Source: Lepidurus packardi (lineage: Eukaryota; Arthropoda; Branchiopoda; Notostraca; Triopsidae). Taken from it: a stretch of DNA of 64,000 nucleotides. A program made the translations under genes and the position numbers. Positions 22,806-35,519 of this stretch are shown piece after piece (position 1 is the first letter of the stretch; each line of letters opens with the position of its first letter). The notes below the pieces were generated by a model. That model worked only from the letters and a program-made list of their open reading frames with translations. It did no database searches and had not been told where the DNA came from. The stretch spans positions 9,134,565-9,198,564 of the forward strand of contig JAKZAN010000001.1 in assembly GCA_023053545.1 (NCBI GenBank). The letters are read 5' to 3'.

Positions 22806-25102
22806 CTAGTAGTTGGTCGCGAGCAATACTTGGCGCTGGAATACGTCATCAGTAGGGTTGATGCTGCAGTTCAGATAGTTATTTGGCTGACGCTGTAAAT
22901 GAAACCTATTGAAAACAGAAGAATTCAACTTCACGTAAACTGTTCTTGGATTATTAAAATAGGGTAACCGAAAGTTAAAGCAAGTAACAAAACTGGAAAT
23001 ACCTCGTAAAATCTCCCTTGCAAGCCAACCAGGGTTTCCGGTCAATTGCGTAGTGTAATGGTCTGGAAACATCCATTGAAACCAAACTGGGCGCTCCTGC
23101 TGCCCATCCTCTTGTTAAAAGACTTCTCGAGCTGTAGAAAGAAAAGTTGTTAACTTAATTTCGTGTTTTTTTTCGGACGGCTGATTTTTACAAAAGTATT
23201 ATTACTGGTCATAGCAACATTGTTGAGCTGCTAGCCCTGCTTTGTCAATAGGCGTTAAAGATCGGATACAGTAGGCAGCACCTGGACGATATACATCTAA
23301 ACGTTCAGTTTCCAAATTGACATCCCGCCATCGAAAATGGCGGCGATGGTGAGCATCCCAGATACGGTCTTGGTAAACGACTTGCGAAGGATACAAACAA
23401 GGGCAAGATGGTAGGTGAGAAAAAATTTTGCTGATAAGAGGTTCAGCCGAACGCTCACACTCGATCCATTGGGTACACATATCCGTATCTGCTTTTTTAT
23501 GGTTACATGTAGGTATTTTTAAAAGTATTTCTTTAGCAATTCATACCTAAGCATGGATTCATACTTGTAAGGTCGTTGGGTAGCTTGTCTTGACAAGCCA
23601 CATTAGGGCATAGGTCCGTGGGTAGATCCTTGTTTGTCTGCGATTAAAGGTCGACAAGAGGGTTAATATTTCATGGCTTTCTTTCCCGTGTTTTTCGAAA
23701 TGTCAATACTTTTCATAAAAATATACTTTTTTAGAGAAGAACCTTGTACAATTTATAGAAAAATGACGACATGGAATCTTCAAATTGTAGGTTTATAGCT
23801 GGTTTACAGCTTATAAAGGCTTACTCATAAACGTATACAATGGCGATAACTGCTAGAAAACTCACTTGAAGTTATTACTTTAGAAATCTACAAGTCTTTC
23901 ACCTTAATCTGAGTGTTAGCTACGTAATAAGCATAGATTTGGCCAAATGTAGTGCAATTATAGACTTCTTTAGGAAATGGATTGCAGAAAGGATTTCGAC
24001 TTACTGTAGAGAGACAGAGGGCACATTGGAACCAGGTGGTCCAGGCTTGGGCATCCGTAGCATCTAAAGCCGCTAATAAGCGTTGAACTTCGTCATTGTC
24101 AGATCTTTGGGCCGCCGTCCAAGCATTCGGCTGTTTTTTGCGGCGAGGCGATTTAGCCGTTCGATTAGCTGGAGTTAAAGATGGCACTTTTGCGTAAGAA
24201 TGCTTGTTTGAATGTTTTTTACTAGAACGCGGAAATTCCGGACCGGTATGGGTACCAGCTCCCACTGTGCTCCGGGAGGGGGGAGACGTTGATCGAGTTG
24301 GCGTTATGGTTGTTGTTCTAGCTGTGGTCGTGGTGGTCATGTTGTGGCTATGGTCGTAGTAATGACCAGTACCGGAAGACAAAACGTTCGATTCCCCCTG
24401 CTGGGAGCTATTGACGTCTGTTTGGGCCAACCCGGGTAGAGGTAAATAGAGATGGATGAAAGGTTGATTGTTTGTAATGAAAGATTGGGGTTCTGAAGGA
24501 TCAACGTTTGAAGGCTGCGAATTTAAATAAAAGCTTTCCTGAACAGCTGTAAAAGTAGATCCACGGAACCATCCGTGATGTTGTCCTAGAGATTTACGCT
24601 GAGCCTTCTTATTGCGCCTATGGGGGCTTTTTTGGCGGGAAAAGTGAAGTGGGGTGCTGGCGGAGGGCTTCGAAAGCTCGATTTGAACGTTAATCTGGAG
24701 TGAGACGGGCTCCAAGTGGAATCTCTGCTTCTTCCGTGAGTGGTGTTTATCATAGGTAAGTGTAGTGGAGTGCTGCTTGGCCTTGTTATTCTTATTATAG
24801 TAGTTGCTCGCGGTGTTTGTGTTACTTTGATTGGAAGCAGCGGGCACTTTAATTCGCCTCTTTGCCTTCTTCCTGTGCTTTTTGGACTTCTTCGAAATTT
24901 CGTGTTGTGGCGAAGACAGAGCAGAAGAAAGCATGTGAGGAGGGCTGGGATTCTTGTTGGCTAATGGAGGGTGATGAGTACTGCTAACAATGCTCGTGGG
25001 CGGATCTTGCTGAAAGCTACCGGATGCATGGTTGAAAGCTAGGCTCGCATTGTTGGTGAACTTGGACATTACTGGGCCCATAACTCTGGCCTTCCCTTCG
25101 CC
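22806..25102 (-). CDS. ism: Isthmin-like secreted protein, TSP1 + AMOP domains (5' exon not found)
   Basis: Five exons (24005-25102, 23547-23637, 23206-23488, 23003-23131, 22806-22905) join in frame to 566 residues. The first begins at an acceptor (cttttccag), so at least one 5' exon, presumably with the signal peptide, is missing. The long first part is low-complexity and basic, with KKSKKHRKKAKRRIK and a run of Thr. Then comes AWTTWFQCALC, the Trp/Cys start of a thrombospondin type 1 repeat. The C-terminal AMOP domain is clear: DTDMCTQWIEC, SHLPSCPCLYPSQVVY, HFRWRDVN, YCIRSLTPIDKAGLAAQQCC, LLTRGWAAGAPSLVS and ACKGDFTRY, each matching vertebrate isthmin in order. Isthmins are extracellular regulators of angiogenesis and Nodal-type signalling in vertebrates; the arthropod role is unknown. 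The TSP1 repeat is unusually short. The AMOP identification is firm. Confidence 0.88.
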
Positions 25103-27591
25103 CTGGAAAAGAAAATGTAGTAGGATTACTTCCAAATTCTTTTCTTTGTCTTCAAGGTGATATATACGATATCTTGTTTTTCCCAGAAGTTCAGAAACTA
25201 CTAAAATGCTTTCCTATATTAACTCGCTCACAATATAAGGTTAAATGTTGGTGCAAATTTTTTACTCCAAAAAATAGTTAGTAACCCAACAGTACAACCC
25301 AAAGTATACTTGCATACTGCGGTACTATTACACTTCAGTGTTAGACGCCAGAACTTAACCCGTTTTACAAATCTATGTTGAATGGATACTGCAAATATTG
25401 TATCAGCTATTCGAGTACTTAATACTCAACCTAGAGAAAAGGAAGCAAGTACCTCATACCCAAGATCTGTTACGTGTCGTCATTCGTCATCCAGGTTCTG
25501 TCCGAAATCGAAACCATGGGATAATGTCGTTTTTTAGAATTCCGTTTTCTATTTTCCGAGTGATCAAAAGTGAGTAAAGGGAGCAACGCGGGTGGTGTCG
25601 AGACAGGGAAATATTTCGAATTTCGAATTCGGCAAGATGCTGGGAGAACAAAGTGGGGGGCAAAGTTAGTTAGTTTGGAAGCTAAGCCACCCAAAGCTTG
25701 TGTTTGACTTGAGAATCAGCGGTTGGTCCCGAGGTGCCTTTTCCTCTCCCCCTCTTTAACGTATTTCCAATGTGAAGTCCCAACTTTTCAGCTAGGCTCA
25801 TCTCTATTCACTATTGTCAAGTCACATAGGAAAAAGCCTGGTTTGTCCGACTTTCTTTTGTATTTTTCGAGCTGATTGCAAGCAGAGGTACCGAAACAAG
25901 CATCAAAGAAACATCCCTTACCCATTCTTTCGACTAAAAACCAGCTAAAGGGTCCATGGGGAGGTCTTTTGCTAGTTCCTCTTTATGATAATACAAGTCA
26001 CAGCAAGCTGTGAAATTTCTCAGCTGCTTTTATGCCCCTTCACTTGTCCAATAACAAAAACCCCTCCTGTTTCCTACTTTTTGGAACGTTTTTCCCCCGA
26101 CCCCTTGCATTTCGCAAGTTGTGAGTATGGTCCACAATCATTTTAATAAGTCAATATTTAGCTCTTTAGGCGAGCCTTCAGCGGAAGGATTTGCGGAGAA
26201 AGGACACAAGATTTACAAGTTGTGTCTCTTGGGCTTTTTGGTATTTATTTGGACATGTCGACGAGGGTGAAGAAACCTTACCCCCAATTGAGAGAGGGAG
26301 GTCAGATTCCCGCTGCGTACGGTACCGCCGAAATTCCGGAACGTGACAGGCGTGACAGGAAGCAATAGCTGTCTCTGTCCAGTCCAGGCCACCTTCCCCG
26401 GATCTTATTCTAGCATCTTTTTACGAAAAAACTTCAGCCATAACTTGGAACCATAGGCTCCCTTTCACGAATATCTTTGAGTTTTACAGGTAAGATAAGC
26501 TCGGAACATTGTGAAGAAAGCTGTCGTTGTCGCTTGTGCCTTTTATCGACGTAAAAAAAGAAAGGAATCTGTCGTGCTATACTGTTGGCGGTTGAGCTAG
26601 ACGACTTACGAGAACTAAGGAAAGTCAATTTTCCGTGCTCTTGAGGTGCAGATGCTATCGCTACTAAAAAGACTTCAGTTCAATGGTGGGCGGTTTATTT
26701 ACAGCACCCTGAAGGGTCTTTCCGCCCTCGAGAACCTTACGTTGCCCATTAAGAGATTGCCAATCAAGTCTTTCAAACTCTCAGGAGCAATATAATCCCT
26801 AAAATACCTTCTCTTACACAAAAAAAGGATGAATAGGAGAATAGAGAACGAAGTGAAGAAAAAGTTGGGGCGTTTTAGGCCGCTTAGTGTTTGGCCGCCC
26901 GGAAACATGACAAGAGATCAATATAGAGTTAGGGCACCCCATAGACGAAGATCGTCAAGGAAGATCAAATATCCGTTAAGGTTCTTACCGTTCTTGCTGT
27001 CGCGTAAGCTCCCATTTCGAAGGTTATGCAACACAAACACACGAGAAACGGCCACGAAGACATTCTGAATCAAAATTGGTTTCACAAGAAGAAATTATTT
27101 CGCGTTCGTAAAATTAAGAGTTGAAAACAAAAAGAGTAAGTTGAGTATAAAAGGGGAGTCTTAAGTTTCCGATTTGCGGAAGGAAAGGAGAACCTGGCAC
27201 GTGCTCCGAGTCCATGCGACTGGAAGGAAGGATTTGGTACGCCTGGATAGAACAACGATGAATCTGAAAATCGCATAGCCCGCCCTTTTGCCTTGGGTAT
27301 GAGTCCTCCGAGCAACCGCAGGAATCTACCGGGCCAAAGGAATCGATTGGTCGGGACTTCCCGGTAGGTTTCTGATGGATTAGGCAGAGGAATCTTGTTT
27401 TCTTTTTTACGTAAAAAATGGCTGTATTATTCCATTTCAAGTTATTTGCCTTTCAAAGCTGTGGGCAACCAAATTCTTCTAACTAGACAAGACTATGGAA
27501 TTTTGAACCAGGGAAGAAGGCGATCATTCCCCTTAAGAAGCCAGAACTCTGCTAAACATGCTTTTCGACACGACGGCGACGACACTACCAT
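25103..27591. other. Spacer between isthmin and TOM20
   Basis: This 2.5-kb stretch should hold the missing 5' exon(s) and promoter of isthmin. One candidate is a minus-strand ORF near 26770-26908 with a hydrophobic run (FFFTSFSILLFILFL) followed by a GTAAGA donor, but its splice phase does not match the next exon. A TATAAAAGGG lies on the plus strand at 27146-27155 without a recognisable gene next to it. Nothing else is supported. Confidence 0.5.
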
Positions 27592-28601
<1,010 letters not shown>

Positions 28602-29263
28602 ATGATGGCCAACCTTATTAAACCGCTCGTATTTGTAACGGGAAACGCCAAAAAGCTTGAGGAAGTCGTTTCAATCCTAGGGAGCTCTCTTCCGTTACCG
28701 GTAACTTTATTTTTTTTAATTTTCCAGTATTAAATTTTACCAGTACCTATTCCATGCAATAAATTTGTAATTATCTGAATTTATTTTAGGTAACAAGTCA
28801 AGATATTGATTTACCAGAGTATCAAGGAGAACCCGACGATATTGCAAGGTCTAAATGCCAAGCAGCATTAGCGCAAATCCAAGGTCCAGTCCTTGTCGAA
28901 GATACTTGTCTCTGCTTTAACGCTCTGAAAGGCTTACCGGGACCGTATATCAAATGGTTCCTTAAAAATCTGCATCCGGAAGGTTTACACCAATTATTAC
29001 ATGGCTGGGAAGACAAGTCTGCCTATGCGTTGTGCACTTTCGCGTTCTGTCCTGGACCAGACCAAGAAATAGTGCTATTCCATGGTAGAACTAATGGTCA
29101 AATTGTCCCGCCTCGGGGTCCTTATCATTTCGGATGGGATCCTTGTTTTCAACCCGACAACTACACACAAACGTATGCTGAAATGGAATCTTTCTTAAAA
29201 AATTCCATTTCGCATCGTAGCAAAGCTTTGGCAGCCTTAAAAGAATACTTTCTGACCAAATAA
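28602..29263 (+). CDS. ITPA: Inosine triphosphate pyrophosphatase
   Basis: Two exons, 28602-28700 and 28790-29263, join in phase 0 to 190 residues (human 194). Two tandem ATGs start the frame. HAM1/ITPase signatures are strong: [18 protein letters not shown] near the N-terminus (substrate binding), [13 protein letters not shown], the metal-binding [13 protein letters not shown] followed by [21 protein letters not shown], and [14 protein letters not shown] near the C-terminus. The enzyme hydrolyses ITP, dITP and XTP to the monophosphate and pyrophosphate in the cytosol, keeping deaminated purines out of RNA and DNA. There is one 89-bp intron. It is divergent from TOM20 and convergent with ArfGAP1. 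Confidence 0.98.
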
Positions 29264-29603
29264 GTTGCTGAAAAGTGTATTTGGGAAAGAAGAGGACATG
29301 GAAGCGCTGCCGGCACAGGTTAAAATAAGTTTTCACTTCTTGAACCCCTCACAACTCGAAACCTCGTACGAACAATATAACGGCTAAGCACTCTTTAAAA
29401 ACGCGCCTCAAATTTTTAACTATTGCACCCCCTAGTGAACCGAAGACCTCAACCCACCTAACATTAGGCATTAAAAAAATACGTCTGTTTTAACACCACA
29501 AACAAAAGGGTCCCCGTTTAGGAACCGCACAGTAAGATAAGCTGGAGCTGTAAAGAAACTGTGAATTTAAGGGTAAAAATCCAAAATCTAAATCCGTCTG
29601 ATA
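29264..29603. other. Convergent gap, ITPA (+) / ArfGAP1 (-)
   Basis: This 340-bp stretch contains both 3' UTRs. No canonical AATAAA was found on either strand at a suitable distance. Nothing else is seen. Confidence 0.5.
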
Positions 29604-31778
29604 TTAATTGTTTAAACTTTCCCACGCGTCATCTTCAAGGGTTTTGGGCTTGGAACTGGTACTGGAATGACCATTCTTCTTTCCATTCGTAGCTGTCTTC
29701 ACATCAAGACCGAAATCCAATAAATCAGGACCATTTTGACTGGCCGGGAGCTTGCTTTTGCTGCTCTTTTTCTGCATTACTGGCTGTGTTGGCTCAGTAT
29801 ACTCATCGCTAAAAAGAAAAGAATACTGATGTAGAAAAAGCGCTTGTAAATTAATTAGTTTACTTGTACGATGGAGGCGCATTTGCCGAAGAAATCCAGG
29901 TCCAATCCTGTTCGCTATGGCCACTATTCATTGATGGAGTACTGGAACCACTCAAAGGCGAATAAGCGCCTCCAGCACCCCCTCCCCCCATACCCAGCAA
30001 ACTTGACCGCTCGCCGGGGGCTCCTTCTGCAGTTTCTAAAGTAGTTCGGGGCGTATTGTAGCCAGAAAAGTCGCGCCAGCCTTTGCGACTCAGATCACCC
30101 ACCTGCAGGCGGTTCAAGAATATTAACATCACGACCAAAACATCCAAAATCAGGACCTCAATGCCAAAATACGTTAAAAAATAGTAAATTAATAAAAATA
30201 GAATAAAGAAGAGTTAGAAAAAAATTAACCCATTACGGACGCCTTCAATATAAAAACGAGATGTTTAGAATAGTAAAAAAGACATTTCCCAAAGAATAAA
30301 ACTAAATCTAAGATCGTGGAGTACATTAAAAAAATAACAAATAGCCACTAAACTCACAAACAACAATAACATCTGTAATTCCTGTTGTATGATAGAACAT
30401 CTTATTTGAAATGTCTTCGTTTTCATTACAGTTTACTTTTCTATAAACCTAGAACAATGTGCTACATTAAAAGATACATACCTTGGTGCCTACCGACGAC
30501 ACGGTAGAAGATATTTCGTCCAAAAGTTTGCCTTCTTTGACCTAACATCAAAAGCGTCATGCAAATCACATTGAAACTGTTACAAGCATGCTTGATACTG
30601 TTAAATGTACTACCTTCTCGCTAACAGTTTCCGAGATTTCCGCGACTTTTTGCGTAGCCAACACAGCACCTTCACTCGCTTTATTAGCTAGTTTACTGGC
30701 ACCTAACGACAGCAAGGACCAACCCTTAACAAACGCGTTTAGCTCATCTTTCTTTCATGTATCATCCCTATTTAAATTTACCGAAGCTAGGGAAGTCATG
30801 GCAGAATCTAGAATATCATTTGACTGACTACGAGATGGTGGCGGGTTCACAGAGTTACCGAAACCCGAGTACTTTCCGCCTTGTGAAGGAGGTAAGTGAC
30901 TACAATAACAACAAAAAGAAGTACCCAATAGGTTACAAGCTTAGTGCTTTTTAAAAAATATTTTACTCAGGTCGAGAGGCGTTTTCTTGGAGTTTCCCGG
31001 CAAAGAAAGTAGCTTTGGGGTCGTTATAATTAACGGGGCCAGACGAGTTATAACCATCGTCGTTTTGGTAACCGCCACCATAAGAATATTGAATACCTTG
31101 GCTTTAAAATAACGGAACTCAATAAACGATAAAATTTGCAGTGATTTAAAGAGACAAGTACTTGAAATTGACAGGAGCAGAAGGGCTTTTGATCATGCCC
31201 CGTTCGGATGTACTAGAAGGAATTTTGGCAGAAAAGTTGACCTGGGCAGTGGCTTCACTCCAAGTACGTCCTTCAGCAACTGTAGCAACTTTATCTTTGT
31301 ACAATGCTGCAGCCCTAGTGTTATATTTTTGAGGAATGGAGGCACAAGGATCCCAATCAGTATGGGATTCTAAGAATTCTTTAGCGTTTCTATTTCCACC
31401 CGCCTGACCAAAATAATGATGTAAAAAACAAGTCTTGCGAAATTACATTAATTACCTTCATTTTTGCAAGTTCAGTGTCCTTCCATTTGTCCATGGTGAT
31501 GGATCTAACAAAGGACAAGTGAACTCCTAAGCCTCTATGCTTGCCTGAACATTCTAAGCAGATCCAGATGCCATAAGTTACGGATGCCCATTGCGGGTTA
31601 TGTGCGCCGCATTCAAAGCATTGCTACAATGTATAAGTAATTAGAATATAATTGGCATAATTAGATTACATCCACAAAAACAAAAGTGAAACGTGACACA
31701 AAACTTTTCATGTTTTACAGTATTATCTTCTTTCGGTTTCAGCTCTTGTAGAACTCTTCTTGTACGAGGGCTAGCCAT
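29604..31778 (-). CDS. ArfGAP1: ADP-ribosylation factor GTPase-activating protein 1
   Basis: Nine exons (31719-31778, 31456-31623, 31162-31403, 30967-31101, 30782-30899, 30614-30724, 30482-30541, 29864-30102, 29604-29808) join in frame to 445 residues. The start [14 protein letters not shown] matches animal ArfGAP1. The zinc finger is C22-x2-C25-x16-C42-x2-C45, and the arginine finger is R50 in [16 protein letters not shown]. The segment [20 protein letters not shown] is the first ALPS amphipathic region, which senses curved membrane. A second follows near [11 protein letters not shown]. The C-terminus ends in a Trp-containing acidic motif (DDAWESLNN). The protein stimulates GTP hydrolysis on Arf1 at the Golgi and so controls COPI coat turnover. 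Its start codon faces BRMS1. Confidence 0.97.
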
Positions 31779-32325
31779 TTAACTACTGAAGCTGGATATA
31801 TACGTTATCAGGTATCTTAATTAATTTTGTGAAATTCTTTTACGGTGGCCGTCGCGTCATGCAAAACAGAATAGTAGGAACGGTAAGATCGTCACTAACT
31901 AGAACAGACTTTCCGCAGTTCGGTGTTTGATCTCGAGGGTAAATTCGAACGGAACGCGACAGACAAAAATAGTAAACTCTTTATTAGGATTTATAGCTTG
32001 GAAGATAAAAATGCCGTCGACTCCTAGGAAGTAATACTTATGACACGTATAGCTTTGATACGCATTTCAATTCTCTACGTTATTAAAAAAAATAAAAATT
32101 AACCGTGTCTGAGCATGATTGCAAATCGCGGTCACAGCTGGCCGAATTTGAATTGGGTGTGGTTGGAATCAGGCCAAGTTAACTCCCCCAGTTCGCAGTT
32201 AGCGTGTGTAAAAAAAAATAGATAAACAGAGAGGTCTGATAATATTTGATGTTTGTTTTCTGAAAATAAAACGAGCACGAAGCAATTTATTTGATTTTCA
32301 GTTTTTGGTTAAGGTTTATATTGCT
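31779..32325. promoter_or_regulatory. Divergent promoter region, ArfGAP1 (-) / BRMS1 (+)
   Basis: This is a 547-bp gap between start codons. It contains no TATA box in a convincing place and no recognised motif cluster. Confidence 0.45.
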
Positions 32326-33321
32326 ATGCCAGTAAGCATGGGACAACCGAATAATGGAAGATTAGAAGACAGTGACGGAGAACATGATCATGAGGATTTG
32401 GATCACTCTTCCAACAATGGCGAGTCTGATAAAAACAGCATGGATTCTGATTCCAGCGAAGGATCTGATAGTGATGATAGCTCGGGTAAAAGGATACTTT
32501 AATGAATGTAGAGCTTTTCGTTAAATTACTATTGAATTATATTCCATCTGCGACAGATATGGATGAAATTGAGTGCGAAAGAAGAAGAGGAGAATGCACT
32601 GAAGATTTAACGGATTTAGAAAGACAATTTTTCCTGTTACGCGAACAGTAAACTATAGCTTGTTAATATTTACATTTTTTAACAATACAAATTAATCATA
32701 CAACTCCATTGTAGGCTTTACCGGGAACGGATTGCCCAAGTCGAACACAAACTGGTAGAGATTGTTGCAGGCAGAGGCGCAGAGTACCAGGTTCCATTAT
32801 GTGAGCTTCAGGAGTCACTCCGCCGTAGAACCGAAGTATCTGGAGTTTTACGTCAATACCGCCTTGTAAACATACAAAATAAAGCGGAGGCCGAAGAACT
32901 CGCTGCTCGCCAAGATTTCGAAGTAAACTTGTTTTTTGGGTTTTATTAGCTTACAATAAATTATCTTATGATTTTTTTGTTAAATGTTTTGGTTAGCTTT
33001 TTAAAATATTTTTAAATGTAGAGTCGAAAAGCGTTGCTAGTTGATTCCATCCGGGATTCACTCAATGAGAAAATCCGGCGATTGGAAGAAGATCGCAATC
33101 ACGTGGATATGGAGGATATGTGGGAACATACCGAAACTTTTACAAAGTACGGCCAATCCGAGTCGCAACGCAAAGAGGAACGTGATCGTCGACGCAAACC
33201 AGTGACCGTGACAGGTCCATACATTGTCTACATGCTCAATGAAACAGACATTATGGAAGACTGGACCACCATTCGGAAAGCTTTGGCGGCGAAACGTAAC
33301 GAGGCTCGAGGAGGACTTTGA
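32326..33321 (+). CDS. BRMS1L: BRMS1/BRMS1-like, Sin3-HDAC complex subunit (Sds3 family)
   Basis: Four exons (32326-32485, 32557-32647, 32715-32922, 33022-33321) join in frame to 252 residues. The start MPVSMGQ agrees with vertebrate MPV-. An acidic Ser/Asp/Glu-rich N-terminus is followed by the Sds3-like coiled coil: ECERRRGECTEDLTDLERQF, LYRERIAQVEHKLVEIVAG, and LNEKIRRLEEDRNHVDME. Next comes VTVTGPYIVYMLNETDIMED and WTTIRKAL, the family hallmark. Human BRMS1 is 246 and BRMS1L 323 residues. This protein stops soon after WTTIRKAL, so it is closer in length to BRMS1. Family members join Sin3-HDAC corepressor complexes in the nucleus. The gene is convergent with the coiled-coil gene, stops 153 bp apart. 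Confidence 0.95.
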
Positions 33322-33474
33322 ATAGTTCTACTGTAAAGTTTGCATAAATACAATTGTCTTTCCCTTTCTAAAAAAGTCAGTCTTGTCAAAATTCCCGTAG
33401 TTAAATTAAATTACACTCAGTGGATTTTTGACTTTCATCTGAGTCAAGCAATGGGGCCAAGCTGAAGCTTGTAC

Positions 33475-34881
33475 TCACACCAGAGTAGCAAAACAGCAGG
33501 AACGAGGTCGAGGATGAGTAGATACAGCACGAGAACATTGGTATGGGGGAGGAGGTGGTACAAGTTTCCTTTGGGCTTTGGTTGAGCTTGGAATAGCTGG
33601 TGTTTTGGGATTCACGGTAAAAGTTTCTTCACAAATTTTGTTTCGCTTAGGCAATAATAGTTGATTCGAAATGTAGCCTTTAGGCGATTCCATCCAAGCA
33701 GACATTTTATTATTCAACTCTTCATTAAGGCGAACAACTTCCCAGGCCAAGGACCAAGGCTCCTTTAAAGAAAAGACAAAATTAGCTAAGAAAAAAACCT
33801 GCCACTTTAAAATGAATTCATCAACCGATTTTTATAAAAAAAAAGTAAATAAATAACTGTTCTAATAACCTCAGGTTCCTCATCAGTCTGACAGGCAAAA
33901 TCTTTAGTAGTTTTGGGTGTGCTTAACGCTTCTACACGGGCTCGTAACAGCGAATTGTCTTCGGTGATGGCTATTAATTTAATTTCCAAGTTAACAAGCT
34001 GCTCGAAACATTCTGTGTACTGGAGTTGGCATTCGGACAACTCATCTTGCAACAAAGTAATCGTCTCATCTTTCAGCCGGTCCTATAAACAATTTCAGAT
34101 TAGGTTAACTTCAAATTCTTCAAAATGTTAAAATTAATTAAAGTCTTAAAAAGTAAATAACTCAATAAATAGATAGAAACTTGCATGCCAGATTACAAAT
34201 TAGAAGTTGTACGATTCAAACGTACAAGAGGAACAATAAAATAACTTACCTATGGGAAGCTTTTAGTTAAGTTAGGATTCAGATGAACATGCCCAACTAA
34301 CGGCTAAAAGATAACAGACATGCTGGATCGCCAAATACAAACAATATTCAAAAATAAATCTGAAGTCCAGAGTCAGGCAAAATTGGCAGGCCTATTTACG
34401 TTGTACTCCATCGCGCGCTGCTGGGAATGAATGTCAAAACGACAAAGATTGAATTCCATCTGCAGAGATGATAGATTGTTTTGAAGGCTGACTATAGTCT
34501 CTTGCTGAGCTGCAATCTACGCAATAAAAAACTGTTAGAATTTATTTAATCAACCGGCATCTAAGGTAAGGTTACCTGATTATCCTTTTTGTTCAATTGC
34601 TCATAAAGCCATTCTACCTTTTCTTGCAAAGCTTCTGTGAGGACGACATGGAAATCAACTTCGGTTTCCACCTCGTGAGACAAGTTTTCCAAGCTTCCTA
34701 AGCTTAACCCAGCTTCTATTATCTACGAGTCAGATATTGGAAATGTACAACAAATAGAACCCTTAAAGGTAAAGTAAAATTTTAAAGATATAAAGTGAAA
34801 CTTTTCAGCTGACAGAAATGGGCAACTTACAGTTCCTATTCCGCTTTCTTGTGAAAAACAACGTTCTTCAAAAAGGTCCAT
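33475..34881 (-). CDS. Unrecognised coiled-coil protein
   Basis: Five exons (34831-34881, 34576-34722, 34400-34516, 33870-34082, 33475-33762) join in frame to 271 residues. The start is MDLFEERCFSQESGIGT. Two coiled-coil stretches follow: one around ALQEKVEWLYEQLNKKDNQ to QETIVSLQNNLSSLQMEF, and one from DRLKDETITLLQDELSECQ to ITEDNSLLRARVEALS. Then comes FACQTDEEPE, a (A)CQTD motif seen in many coiled-coil scaffolds. The tail has PPPPPY and ends RSCCFATLV. I recognise no family. The donor of exon 4 (gttatt) is weak. A strong GTGAGT overlaps the stop region, so the C-terminus could be spliced differently. It could be a cytoskeletal or centrosomal adaptor, but that is a guess. Confidence 0.7.
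34250..34303 (-). other. Possible 54-nt cassette exon ending in a stop codon
   Basis: This lies in the intron between exons 3 and 4 of the coiled-coil gene. It is bounded by a good acceptor (ttatcttttag) and a perfect donor (gtaagt). Its length is 18 codons, and both flanking junctions are phase 0. In frame it encodes PLVGHVHLNPNLTKSFP followed by TAG as the last codon before the donor. The other two frames are also closed. Inclusion would truncate the protein after the first coiled coil or trigger decay. Confidence 0.4.
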
Positions 34882-35211
34882 TTTAGGGCGAAAAGCACAC
34901 CTCAAAGTCTAACCGTTTTAGTGACCCAAATGCAAAAGCAACTTGTAAATTATCAAAAAAACAGGTTTTGTTGAAGTTGTTGCATCCCAAGTTCGATATT
35001 TGACAAAGCTCGAAATCTGCACCACAAGTTCGAAACTTGGAGGCGAGGTGGCTCCCCAAGTTGGATGCTGTAAGGTCAACAGGTTCTCCAGTTTCAGAAC
35101 CCAGAGCTAAAAGGACACTAATGTGTATTATTGTTGCAAAACGTTCTCGGGAAAAAGAGTGACAAACAGGTGTCACTCGAGTTGGAAATCGGTAGTTGGA
35201 TTGGAAATGCA

Positions 35212-35256
35212 TTAGGTTAGGTTAGGATATATTAGGTTAGGTTATAGATTAGGTTA
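35212..35256 (+). repeat. Short interstitial TTAGG-type repeats
   Basis: About eight TTAGG/TTAGGT units occur here with interruptions, and degenerate copies continue to about 35282. TTAGG is the telomere repeat of most arthropods. The tract is short and degenerate, so it is more likely a small interstitial patch or simple repeat than a former chromosome end. Confidence 0.55.
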
Positions 35257-35519
35257 GGCTACCTTAGCTTAGTTTAGGTTAACGCTTCTCATCAACATTC
35301 GTTGATGCTACTTATCGTAAGCTACAGATGAAACTGCTTTAGTGATTACCTGATTAACACAAAATTATCAACTATTTTTAACATATAATGCCGCCAAAAG
35401 TACGACAACTTATTGGGTTTCTTGAAACTGCAATTGTAAACAATAACATACACCAGGCTCCGTCGCCATAACGTATTGTTAATGTTCTCTCCTTTCTTGC
35501 CTTTAAGTCTTCTTTTACA

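Noticed and set aside
26699..26908. Possible signal-peptide exon for isthmin
   Set aside because: It has a hydrophobic run and a GTAAGA donor, but the exon ends in a phase that does not join the next isthmin exon in frame. It is mentioned only as a candidate in the spacer entry.
34883..35212. 109-codon minus-strand ORF upstream of the coiled-coil gene
   Set aside because: It ends before the coiled-coil start codon region in another frame, has no family features and runs into the TTAGG patch. It is probably 5' UTR or chance.
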